A stretch of 64,000 bases of DNA. Source: SELP01 sp035969385. GTDB taxonomy: Bacteria > Pseudomonadota > Alphaproteobacteria > Rhodobacterales > Rhodobacteraceae. Location of the stretch: assembly GCF_035969385.1 (NCBI RefSeq), contig NZ_JAYKKJ010000008.1, forward strand, positions 62,001 to 126,000, written 5' to 3'. Below the pieces are notes generated by a model. The model made no database searches. It had not been told where the DNA came from and was given only the letters and a program-made list of their open reading frames with translations. Position 1 is the first letter of the stretch; the number at the start of each line of letters is the position of its first letter. A program made the translations under genes and the position numbers. Shown here piece after piece: positions 8,685-15,087 of the stretch.

Positions 8685-8786
8685 AAGCGATGCGCGGCCC
8701 CTGTTCGCGTGGAACCCCTGAAAACAAAGGGGATGCAAAAGTTTGGCAGGGCGGGAGGGCGGACATGGGTCCGTCCTTCTGTTTTT
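8685..8786 (+). ncRNA. Candidate small non-coding RNA (about 100 nt)
   Basis: A promoter at 8649-8678 and a strong intrinsic terminator at 8757-8786 bracket about 100 bases with no reading frame of note. The interval contains another hairpin (CCCCT-GAAAACAA-AGGGG, near 8716-8733) and an unpaired AAAAGTTTGG stretch. The boundaries are inferred from the -10 position and the end of the T-run. It does not match 6S, SRP, RNase P or tmRNA as far as I can recognise. The alternative is that this is only the terminator of the upstream secreted-protein gene. Confidence 0.35.
8757..8786 (+). terminator. Rho-independent terminator
   Basis: GGGCGGAC and GTCCGTCC pair as an 8-bp stem (one G-U) around an ATGG tetraloop, followed by TTCTGTTTTTT. 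It ends either the candidate sRNA or the upstream gene. Confidence 0.75.
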
Positions 8787-8834
8787 TCGGGTGTCATTTT
8801 TGACTCAGATGATTCGCACTGATTCGTTCTTTGT

Positions 8835-8863
8835 TTGACTTGAGCGAATCATTTCCCCTAAAT
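8835..8863 (+). promoter_or_regulatory. Sigma70-like promoter for the rhodanese gene, GANTC in spacer
   Basis: TTGACT (8835-8840) and CTAAAT (8858-8863) are separated by 17 bases. The spacer contains GAATC (8846-8850), and three more GANTC sites lie just upstream (8802, 8811 and 8821). Transcription would start near 8870, about 70 bases before the rhodanese ATG. The spacing and boxes are good for a housekeeping sigma factor. Cell-cycle or methylation control is inferred from the GANTC sites. Confidence 0.5.
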
Positions 8864-8916
8864 GTTGTGTAAGAGCAGCCACACTCGCCGCGCCTGCCAG
8901 CGCGAACACAACATTT
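8860..8916. repeat. Wide 11-bp inverted repeat with nested hairpin upstream of the rhodanese gene
   Basis: AAATGTTGTGT (8860-8870) and ACACAACATTT (8906-8916) are perfect complements 35 bases apart. Nested inside is CGCGC-CTGCCA-GCGCG (8889-8904). The left arm overlaps the -10 box, so it is not wholly transcribed; this suggests a DNA-level role such as paired operator half-sites rather than an RNA leader structure. Confidence 0.5.
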
Positions 8917-8942
8917 GGTGCGTGTGGAATTGGGGGAAAGTG

Positions 8943-9569
8943 ATGCAACGTTTTCTTGCAGGGCTTCTGCTTATCCTGTCGTCTGCCGTATCGGCGCAGG
9001 ATGTGCGGATTACGCCCAACATGGCCGCGGCCACATTCACAATTAATGGCGAAACCTTCACCATCAGCCGGGAACAGGATCAGGACAATCTTCTGACCGG
9101 GGAATTCGCGCGCACATCGCGGGCCTGCCCACCTTTCTGCGTCCATCCGATGTCGGTCGCGCCCGGGGTTGAAACCGTGGCCGAACTGGAGGTGATCAAC
9201 TTCCTGACCGGGCAGGTCGCCGCCGGGCGGGGCCTTCTGATCGACAGCCGGGTGCCGGAATGGTTCGCCAAGGGCGCGATCCCCGGCGCGGTGAACGTCC
9301 CCTTCTCGACCCTCGACGAAGGTAACCCCTACCGGATCGAGATTCTCAAGGCGCTCGGCGCACGCGACACCGGCGCGGGCCTTGATTTCTCTGGGGCCTT
9401 TACCCTCATGCTTTATTGCAACGGGCCGTGGTGCGATCAAAGCCCGCGCGCCATCCGCAGCCTGCTGGATGCCGGATACCCGGCAGAGCGGATCAAGTAT
9501 TACCGGGGCGGAATGCAGGATTGGCTGATGCTGGGCCTGACCGTCACACCCCCTGTCGGAGGCGGTTGA
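8943..9569 (+). CDS. Secreted rhodanese-domain protein
   Basis: The 208-residue product starts MQRFLAGLLLILSSAVSA, a Sec signal peptide with likely cleavage before QDVRI. It has an N-terminal linker with a CPPFC pair (about residues 60-64), then a single rhodanese domain with LLIDSRVPEWFAKGAIPGAVNVPF, the active-site loop LYCNGPWCDQSPRAI and the closing KYYRGGMQDWLMLGLTV. Rhodaneses carry persulfide sulfur on the active-site cysteine. The location should be periplasmic. GGGGGAAAG precedes the ATG by two bases. The next gene (LysM) follows after 59 bases in the same direction. Confidence 0.85.
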   Translation: MQRFLAGLLLILSSAVSAQDVRITPNMAAATFTINGETFTISREQDQDNLLTGEFARTSRACPPFCVHPMSVAPGVETVAELEVINFLTGQVAAGRGLLIDSRVPEWFAKGAIPGAVNVPFSTLDEGNPYRIEILKALGARDTGAGLDFSGAFTLMLYCNGPWCDQSPRAIRSLLDAGYPAERIKYYRGGMQDWLMLGLTVTPPVGGG

Positions 9570-9628
9570 TCATGGCGCGCCCTCGTCCCGAACAGCCCAC
9601 ACTGACCACCCCTAGAAGGAAGTTTCCG

Positions 9629-10390
9629 ATGATCCGCACCGTTCTTGCGTTGTTTGCCTTTGCCGTGGTCCTTTGCGGCTTCATCGTGCTCGACCCGATG
9701 TCGAAGCTGGGTCAGACGGACACCGCCACCGCACCGGAACTGGTGGCCGATCAGCCAGAGGTGACCCGCGCCCAGACCGACATCGGGTCGCTTCAATCCG
9801 CCGTCGCGCTTGCCGGAACCGAACAACCGGCCAGCAGCGCCGCACAGATCGCTGCCGCGACCACCCTGGGTGGCGACGCAGGCCAGCGGATATTTGCGGC
9901 CTCGGGCGGGGTTCAGACGCGGACCGGCCCGACGGTCATCACGGATGACAGCTCGATCTCTGAAACCACTGCCGCGGTTCTGGCCGGGCTGGGCCTGAAC
10001 ACCGGCGCCGCCGCGCCCACGGATGACAGCCTGATGACCCAGACTGCCGGTGTTCTGGCCGGCATTCGTGGCGTCACCGGCGCGCCGCAAACCACCACCG
10101 CCCCGCAGTCGGCCCTGCAATCGCTTGTGATCGACGCATTGCGCGAAGGGCAGACGGACAGCTACATCGACGAAATCGTGAACGCCGCCGCCTCGGAAGG
10201 CCGCGTTTCGGTGCCAGAGATCCTTGTGACCTCGGACGGGCGGGTCGATACCCATGTCCTTCTCGCCTCGATCGTCAGCCAGGCGCAAATCGCCAACGGC
10301 GGCGCGGCCCCGGCGGTTCCGGAAGTGCCGGCCGGCGGGTCAGACGGGGTCGAGGTCCGGGTCGTGCAGCGCGCGAACGAAACCCAGTAA
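9629..10390 (+). CDS. N-terminal part of a LysM-type peptidoglycan-binding protein, ended by an in-frame TAA
   Basis: The ATG at 9629 follows an AGAAGGAAG ribosome-binding site and gives MIRTVLALFAFAVVLCGFIV, an N-terminal membrane anchor or uncleaved signal. The next 230 residues are Ala/Thr/Asp-rich, with two related blocks (ETTAAVLAGLGLNTGAA and TQTAGVLAGIRGVTGAP). They end in a more folded part with LQSLVIDALREGQTDSYIDEIVNAAA. Codon 254 is TAA (10388-10390), but the same frame continues for 56 codons that encode a LysM domain. Only single-base changes (CAA, GAA, CAG plus shift-free variants) are needed to restore one 310-codon gene. Either this copy is truncated or the stop is read through. 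Confidence 0.7.
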   Translation: MIRTVLALFAFAVVLCGFIVLDPMSKLGQTDTATAPELVADQPEVTRAQTDIGSLQSAVALAGTEQPASSAAQIAAATTLGGDAGQRIFAASGGVQTRTGPTVITDDSSISETTAAVLAGLGLNTGAAAPTDDSLMTQTAGVLAGIRGVTGAPQTTTAPQSALQSLVIDALREGQTDSYIDEIVNAAASEGRVSVPEILVTSDGRVDTHVLLASIVSQAQIANGGAAPAVPEVPAGGSDGVEVRVVQRANETQ

Positions 10391-10561
10391 TACACCTTCT
10401 ACACGGTGAATGCCGGGGACAGCCTTGGCGCCATCGCGGTGAAATTCTATGGCTCGGTCGATCACTACCAGACCATTTTCGAAGCGAACCGCAGCATCCT
10501 GTCCTCGCCCGACCTGATCCGGTCCGGCCAGCGTCTGGTGATCCCCAAGCTGGACGCCTGA
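10391..10561 (+). pseudogene. LysM domain stranded downstream of the premature stop
   Basis: In the same frame as the gene above, without any shift, the DNA reads YTFYTVNAGDSLGAIAVKFY and continues to QTIFEANRSIL and RSGQRLVIPKLDA before a TGA at 10559-10561. That is a canonical C-terminal LysM module (YTV.AGDSL..IA..FYG...Y..I..AN....P..I..GQ.L.IP). There is no start codon or ribosome-binding site for separate expression. Purifying selection on the LysM seems to have lasted until recently, since the domain itself is intact. Confidence 0.75.
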
Positions 10562-10580
10562 CGCGACCCCAATCCGCAAG

Positions 10581-10606
10581 AAGGCCCCGGATTTCCGGGG
10601 CCTTTT
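10581..10606. terminator. Intrinsic terminator after the LysM gene
   Basis: AAGGCCCCGG-ATTT-CCGGGGCCTT is a perfect 10-bp stem that runs into TTTCCC. It follows the LysM stop by about 20 bases and could also act for the convergent hydrolase gene. A second perfect inverted repeat, CTAGGGTC-AG-GACCCTAG, lies at 10621-10638 across the hydrolase stop. Confidence 0.8.
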
Positions 10607-10634
10607 CCCTTAGTATGGTCCTAGGGTCAGGACC

Positions 10635-11561
10635 CTAGTCTGTTTCGCGCAGGATGCCCCGCAACAGCGTCGCAACCTCTGCCCCGTGGGTATAGGGCAG
10701 ACCGTGGCCCGCGCCCTCGATCACCTCTTGCCTTGTGGCGCGGTTCCACTGGGCCAGCGTGCCCAGCGCCCGGATCGGGATCACGTCGTCATCCTTGCCC
10801 CAGATCGCGACCACGGGCACACCTTCGCGCCCAAGGGTGCGGTGGTCGGCCTCTTGCCGTTCCGCGACCATCCCGCGCAGGGATGACAGGACAGCGGGCC
10901 GAAACCCGCGCCGATCCAGCTGGGCAATCTGGATATCGGCGATCCCCGGAACCTCGGTCCGGGCATCGCGGGTGGTGGCCAGATGCCGCCGGAACCGGGC
11001 CATGCCGATCCCGTGGTGCAGCCAGTCCCCAATGACCGGGGTCTTGATCGCGAATTGGGTCAGCTGGTCCCGCACGACCTCGACCCCCGCGCTTGCCACC
11101 AGAACCAGCCGCTTCATCCGGTGCGGATTTTCAGCGGCGAAACCCGTGGCGATGGCCCCGCCCATGGAATAGCCAAGGATCGTCAGGTCCTCGGTCAGCC
11201 CCTGATCTTCCAAGAGGTCCGACAGCTGCCGCAGAAAGAACGCCCGGTCCTGACGTCCGCCCGGCGCACTGGAATACCCGCGCCCGTAAAGGTCGTAGAT
11301 CAAGACCCGGTAGCCCGCAGCGCCCAGCCCTTCGGCCAGTGACAACCACACGTCAGAGGGCGTTGTCAGCCCGTGCACGCAGACGACGACAGGGCCACGC
11401 ACGGGGCCTATCCAACGGTAATGGGTCACGCCCTGACTAAGCTGGACAAGTTCGCCAGGGGCATCGTCCCAGTTGGGTTTCGGGCGGCGCCATTCGGCGG
11501 CAAAGGGCCACAGCCCCGCGCCCGCCACGCCAAGACCCGCAATGACCGTGCCGATCCCCAT
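10635..11561 (-). CDS. Alpha/beta-fold hydrolase, 308 aa
   Basis: The start MGIGTVIAGLGVAGAGLWPF supplies an N-terminal hydrophobic segment, so the enzyme is probably membrane-anchored or exported. The alpha/beta-hydrolase core shows the oxyanion motif VCVHGLTTPSD, the nucleophile elbow LGYSMGGA (Ser), the acid in GKDDDVIP and the histidine in GAGHGLP. The substrate cannot be predicted beyond an ester or amide. It lies five bases after the stop of the ornithine-cyclodeaminase-like gene, in an operon with HAD hydrolase as first member. The long in-frame sequence upstream is a shadow of that gene. Confidence 0.85.
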   Translation of the reverse strand: MGIGTVIAGLGVAGAGLWPFAAEWRRPKPNWDDAPGELVQLSQGVTHYRWIGPVRGPVVVCVHGLTTPSDVWLSLAEGLGAAGYRVLIYDLYGRGYSSAPGGRQDRAFFLRQLSDLLEDQGLTEDLTILGYSMGGAIATGFAAENPHRMKRLVLVASAGVEVVRDQLTQFAIKTPVIGDWLHHGIGMARFRRHLATTRDARTEVPGIADIQIAQLDRRGFRPAVLSSLRGMVAERQEADHRTLGREGVPVVAIWGKDDDVIPIRALGTLAQWNRATRQEVIEGAGHGLPYTHGAEVATLLRGILRETD

Positions 11562-11566
11562 TCCGG

Positions 11567-12484
11567 TCAGCCCCGTTCGCGCCAGTTGTCGAGGATATGG
11601 CGCGCCGTCATCAGGTCCAGATGCGCGCCGCCCCCGTTCTTGAACAGGGTGATATCCGCGGGATCGCGTCGGAAGGCCGCCAGATCGTAATAGTCCGCAA
11701 TCACATGGTCCGGTCCGATCACCCCCTCGGCGATCGGGATTTTCAGTTCCCCGATATGCCCCACGGTGGTGTGCCGGTTGTCGACAAAAACACGGGACCG
11801 CAAAAGCGCCGTATCGTCGACCTCGCGCATATCGGGGCGGTAGGCACCGATCAGGTCGATATGCTGGCCCGGGCGGAACCAATCGCCCTTGATCAGGGGT
11901 TCGGTCGACATGGTGGCCGAGGTGACGATATCCGCAGCGTTCACCGCGCTTGCCAGATCGGTGGCGACCGCGACGCCGGGGCAGTCCTGCGCGAACCGTT
12001 CCGCGCCTTCGGGGCTGCGGTTCCAGACGGTGAATTCGGCCCCCGGGAAAGCCGCTCCATAGGCCGCCCATAGGCTGCGGCCCACGGTGCCGGCCCCCAC
12101 GATCAGGATTTTCCGGCTGTCCGGGCGGGCGAGGCGGCGGGCGGCCAGAAGGCTGTCGCCGGCGGTCTTCCACTTGGTCACAAGGTGGAAATCCAGCACC
12201 GCCTCTAGGCTCCCGTCCTCGTCCGAAAACAGGTTCACCGCGCCGCCAATCATCGCCTTGCCCTTGGCCGGGTTTCCCGGAAAGACCGTCGCCGCCTTTA
12301 CCGCGACACCCAGCCCGTCGATCCACGCCGACCGGTTCAACAGCGTGTCCTTGTCCCGATAGAGAAACACATCCTCGACCTCTGCCTTGGGCAGGTCATG
12401 GCCTGCCGCCAGCGCATCGGTCAGGGCCAGCCAGTCCAGCCCCTTTTCGCCCTCGGCAAAGGGGATCATCGTCACGTCGGTCAT
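11567..12484 (-). CDS. Ornithine cyclodeaminase / mu-crystallin family protein
   Basis: The 305-residue product carries the family's NAD(P)-binding core ILIVGAGTVGRSLWAAYGA, with LLNRSAWIDGLGVAVKAATVFPGN before it and SATMSTEPLIKGDWFRPG and DLIGAYRPDMREVDD after it. Members include ornithine cyclodeaminase, alanine dehydrogenase and imine/ketimine reductases, so the reaction is some amino-acid or imine conversion. The ATG overlaps the upstream HAD stop by four bases (ATGA). It is distinct from the second family member, the EutC-like gene at 62151. Confidence 0.85.
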   Translation of the reverse strand: MTDVTMIPFAEGEKGLDWLALTDALAAGHDLPKAEVEDVFLYRDKDTLLNRSAWIDGLGVAVKAATVFPGNPAKGKAMIGGAVNLFSDEDGSLEAVLDFHLVTKWKTAGDSLLAARRLARPDSRKILIVGAGTVGRSLWAAYGAAFPGAEFTVWNRSPEGAERFAQDCPGVAVATDLASAVNAADIVTSATMSTEPLIKGDWFRPGQHIDLIGAYRPDMREVDDTALLRSRVFVDNRHTTVGHIGELKIPIAEGVIGPDHVIADYYDLAAFRRDPADITLFKNGGGAHLDLMTARHILDNWRERG

Positions 12485-13101
12485 TGGGCGTCCTCTCGGG
12501 TCAGCAGGTTTTCGGCCACCAGCCGGTCGGCCCAGATATCGGGGCCGGTGAACAGGTGGGTTTGCCAGCCGCGCGCGGCGGCGGCGTCGATATTCTCGGC
12601 CCGGTCGTCGGTGAACAGCAGACGGTCGGGCGCGATGCCGCATCCCTCCTCGACCAGTTCATAGATCCGGGGCTCTGGTTTGATCACGCCCATGTGGCCG
12701 GACACGAAGGCGCGGTCGAACTCCTCCAGAAACGGATAGTCGAGACTGGCGCGGGCAAAGGTTTCCTTGCCGAAATTGGTCAGGGCAAAGACTGGCACCC
12801 CGGCGCGGCGCAGTGCCCGCATCAGGCGGATCGAGTGGTCGATGGCAGGGCTGGCCATGTCGATCCAGCGGTCATGCCAGAGCATGATCTCGGTGGCGAA
12901 CTCCGGGTAGGTCGCGGCGGTCTCCTCGACCACCATGCGCCAGTTTTCACCCCGGTCGATCCGGTCATTCATCCCGTGCAGATCGACAGCGGCGAACATG
13001 GCGCGGCGGCGCGCGGCACCAACGGCGGCATCGTAGAATCGCTCGGGCTGCCATTCGATCAGCACGTTTCCGATGTCGAATATTACCGCTTCAACCGGCA
13101 T
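12481..13101 (-). CDS. HAD-family hydrolase (YihX-like subgroup)
   Basis: The 206-residue protein has the four HAD motifs: VIFDIGNVLIEW (motif I, DxG form as in YihX-type phosphatases), ALTNFG (motif II), VIKPEPRIYE (motif III lysine) and FTDDRAEN (motif IV). A helical cap domain follows motif I, as in subclass IA. It is likely a small-molecule phosphatase, perhaps for sugar phosphates. It is the first gene of an apparent three-gene operon with the OCD-like and hydrolase genes. GGGGATGCG precedes the ATG. Confidence 0.85.
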   Translation of the reverse strand: MPVEAVIFDIGNVLIEWQPERFYDAAVGAARRRAMFAAVDLHGMNDRIDRGENWRMVVEETAATYPEFATEIMLWHDRWIDMASPAIDHSIRLMRALRRAGVPVFALTNFGKETFARASLDYPFLEEFDRAFVSGHMGVIKPEPRIYELVEEGCGIAPDRLLFTDDRAENIDAAAARGWQTHLFTGPDIWADRLVAENLLTREDAQ

Positions 13102-13169
13102 CGCATCCCCGTTCGCCTTCGTTCAACCGCAGCCATCTGACCACAGGGCGGGCGGGGTTGGAAGGGCTA

Positions 13170-14138
13170 TCAGCGGCGGTAGCGCGGGGTATCGGGCACC
13201 TTGGCGCGCCGGGACTTCGCCTCGCGCCAGACCATGAACAGCCCCGACCCGATGATCAGGGCAATCCCGGCAATCGCCACCCCGTCGGGCCATTCGGCAA
13301 AGACCACGACGCCCCAGAACACCGCCAGCGGCATGGCGACATATTCGAAGGGGGCGACCACTGCCGCCTCGGCCACGCGGTAGGCCTGGCTGATGAAAAA
13401 CCCGCCAAAGGCCGAGGCCGCGCCAACCGTCGCAAGGATCAGCCAGTCGCGGCCATGGGGCATGACCCATTCGCGGAACATGAAATCGAGAGAGGCATTT
13501 TCCCACCCCGCGAACTGCCCCTGACCAAAGGCCAGCCCCATCCCCGACGAAATCAGGATGAAGGTCAGTTGAATGTAGAACGACATGGCCAGTGCGCTTT
13601 CGTTCCGCCCGATATAGCGGGTCAACATGTGTAGCGCCGCATAGCCAAAGGCTGCCGCGATGGGCAACAGGGCCGCGGGCTGGAACACCTCGGTCCCGGG
13701 CCGCAGCACGATCAGCACCCCGATCAGGCCCAAGGCAATCGCGGCCCAGCGCAGCGGGCCAACCGTTTCTTTCAGGAAAATCACCGAAAAGACGGTGATG
13801 ATCAACGGAGAGACAAAGAAGATCGCCACCCCTTCGGCCAACGGCAACGCGGCCAGCCCCAGAAAGAAGGTCATGTTGGCGAAAACCACGCAGGCCCCGC
13901 GCAACAGATGCATCCCCAGCCGCCGGGTGCGCAGCGCCGCCAGCCCGCCCGACAGGGGCAGAAGCACCGCCAGCAGCACGACCATCCCGATCAGCGACCG
14001 GAACAGCACCACCTGATGCAACGCATAGCCGCCCGACAGGAACTTGATCGCCATGTCGTTGATCGAAAAACAAAAGACGGCGACCAATGCGGAAAGCGCG
14101 CCCAGAAGGGTCGGGTTGTCGGAAATGGACCTGAACAT
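13170..14138 (-). CDS. DMT-superfamily (EamA) exporter
   Basis: The 322-residue protein has ten hydrophobic segments arranged as two EamA repeats; the first repeat ends in GVLIVLRPG and the second in IIGSGLFMVWRE. The start at MFRSISDN is chosen because the extension to 14177 lacks an ATG or ribosome-binding site. DMT/EamA proteins export amino acids, cysteine-like metabolites or other small molecules; the substrate is not evident. The C-terminal tail is basic (KSRRAKVPDTPRYRR), consistent with a cytoplasmic end. A second EamA gene lies at 38464. Confidence 0.88.
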   Translation of the reverse strand: MFRSISDNPTLLGALSALVAVFCFSINDMAIKFLSGGYALHQVVLFRSLIGMVVLLAVLLPLSGGLAALRTRRLGMHLLRGACVVFANMTFFLGLAALPLAEGVAIFFVSPLIITVFSVIFLKETVGPLRWAAIALGLIGVLIVLRPGTEVFQPAALLPIAAAFGYAALHMLTRYIGRNESALAMSFYIQLTFILISSGMGLAFGQGQFAGWENASLDFMFREWVMPHGRDWLILATVGAASAFGGFFISQAYRVAEAAVVAPFEYVAMPLAVFWGVVVFAEWPDGVAIAGIALIIGSGLFMVWREAKSRRAKVPDTPRYRR

Positions 14139-14457
14139 AGGCCCAACAAACAAGGGCCGCGGGGAAAGCGCAACCACAGGGGCGACAATTCCCGGCCTGC
14201 CCCACCGTCACGGCGGCAAAACCGCCCGCTAACCCTTTGCCGCTAAACCTGTCCCCGGTTGACCCGCGCCCCTTACCCAAGGGGTGCGCCAAGGATATCC
14301 GAACTGGTTGCCGGCCCCGCAAGGGGCGGGACAAGAGCGCGGAAACGGACCTGGGGGCGGATACCTCCACGGCAATCCTTTTTCCCATTCTCGCGGAAAA
14401 CGGCCGCTGGCCCTGCACCCCGGCGCCCCCTTGGGCGACCCCGGGGCAAGGGCGCAG
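14139..14457. other. Gene-free GC-rich stretch
   Basis: No convincing reading frame exists here on either strand; long frames present lack motifs, plausible starts and ribosome-binding sites. Small GC hairpins are visible (for example CCCCGCAAGGGGC near 14325). It leads into the mirror-symmetric element that starts at 14458. Confidence 0.5.
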
Positions 14458-14656
14458 GGTGGGTTAAAACCCACCTTACCCGGGGGCGCTTCGCCCCCCA
14501 CCAGATAATTCATGGCCCCCAGAGGATATTTGGAACCCAAAGAAGAAAGGACGCTCAGTCCAGCCCCCTTCTTTGGGTCAATAAATATCCCGGGGTGAAT
14601 GGCCCAAAAGGCCAGAGGGGCAGAGCCCCTGAACGTAAGGTGGGTTTCAACCCACC
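14458..14656. repeat. Mirror-symmetric composite (BIME-like) repeat element
   Basis: Three kinds of units occur in the same order on each side of a centre near 14557. The outer units are GGTGGGTTAAAACCCACC (14458-14475) and GGTGGGTTTCAACCCACC (14639-14656). Inside each is a GC hairpin, GGGGGCG-CTT-CGCCCCC (14482-14499) and AGGGGC-AGA-GCCCCT (14615-14630). The inner pair is GGATATTT...ACCCAAAGAAG (14524-14545) and its reverse complement (14568-14590). This is the structure of two REP-like sequences in inverted orientation. The right outer palindrome overlaps the DUF188 stop codon. Confidence 0.75.
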
Positions 14657-15087
14657 ATCCGCAGCAGCCGTTCCAGCGCGTCGAGGAACCGGGACCGGTC
14701 GGCCTTGGTGAACCCTTTGCCACCGCCCTGCCGGAAGGGGTCGGCGGCGCGCAGGTCGGCCATCAGGTCGCGCATGGCCAGCGCCTCGCGCACGTTGGCC
14801 TGAGTCAGCGCCTCGCCGTTGTGTTTCAGCACCTTGGCCCCGGCCTCGACGCATTTCGCGGCCAGCGGGATGTCCCCGGTCACCACCACGTCCCCCGGTC
14901 CCGCCCGGTCGGCGATCCACATATCGGCCACGTCCGGCCCTTCGGGGACGATCACCGTTTCCACCAGCGGGTTGGGCGACGGGCGCAGCCCGCCGTTCGA
15001 GACGATGAACATCTTCACCCCGTGCCGGGTGCCGACCCGTTCAACCTCGGCCTTGACCGGGCAGGCATCGGCATCGACGTAGATCAT
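14647..15087 (-). CDS. YaiI/YqxD-family (DUF188) protein
   Basis: The 146-residue protein starts MIYVDADACPVKAEVERVG, the DUF188 signature of conserved acidic residues, and continues with DMWIADRAGPGDVVVTGDIPLA and LKHNGEALT. The fold is PIN-like with a DxD centre, suggesting a nuclease, but no activity is established for the family. The ATG overlaps the sthA stop by four bases, so it is translated after sthA. Its last codons lie inside the right palindrome of the repeat element, which could act as its terminator. Confidence 0.9.
   Translation of the reverse strand: MIYVDADACPVKAEVERVGTRHGVKMFIVSNGGLRPSPNPLVETVIVPEGPDVADMWIADRAGPGDVVVTGDIPLAAKCVEAGAKVLKHNGEALTQANVREALAMRDLMADLRAADPFRQGGGKGFTKADRSRFLDALERLLRMVG

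Noticed and set aside
11562..12326. N-terminal extension of the alpha/beta hydrolase through the OCD-like gene
   Set aside because: The residues are Arg/Gly-rich shadow sequence; the hydrolase fold and a good ATG start at 11561.
14229..14723. Overlapping frames on both strands across the mirror-symmetric element
   Set aside because: They arise from palindromic GC-rich repeats, lack ribosome-binding sites and overlap the real DUF188 gene.
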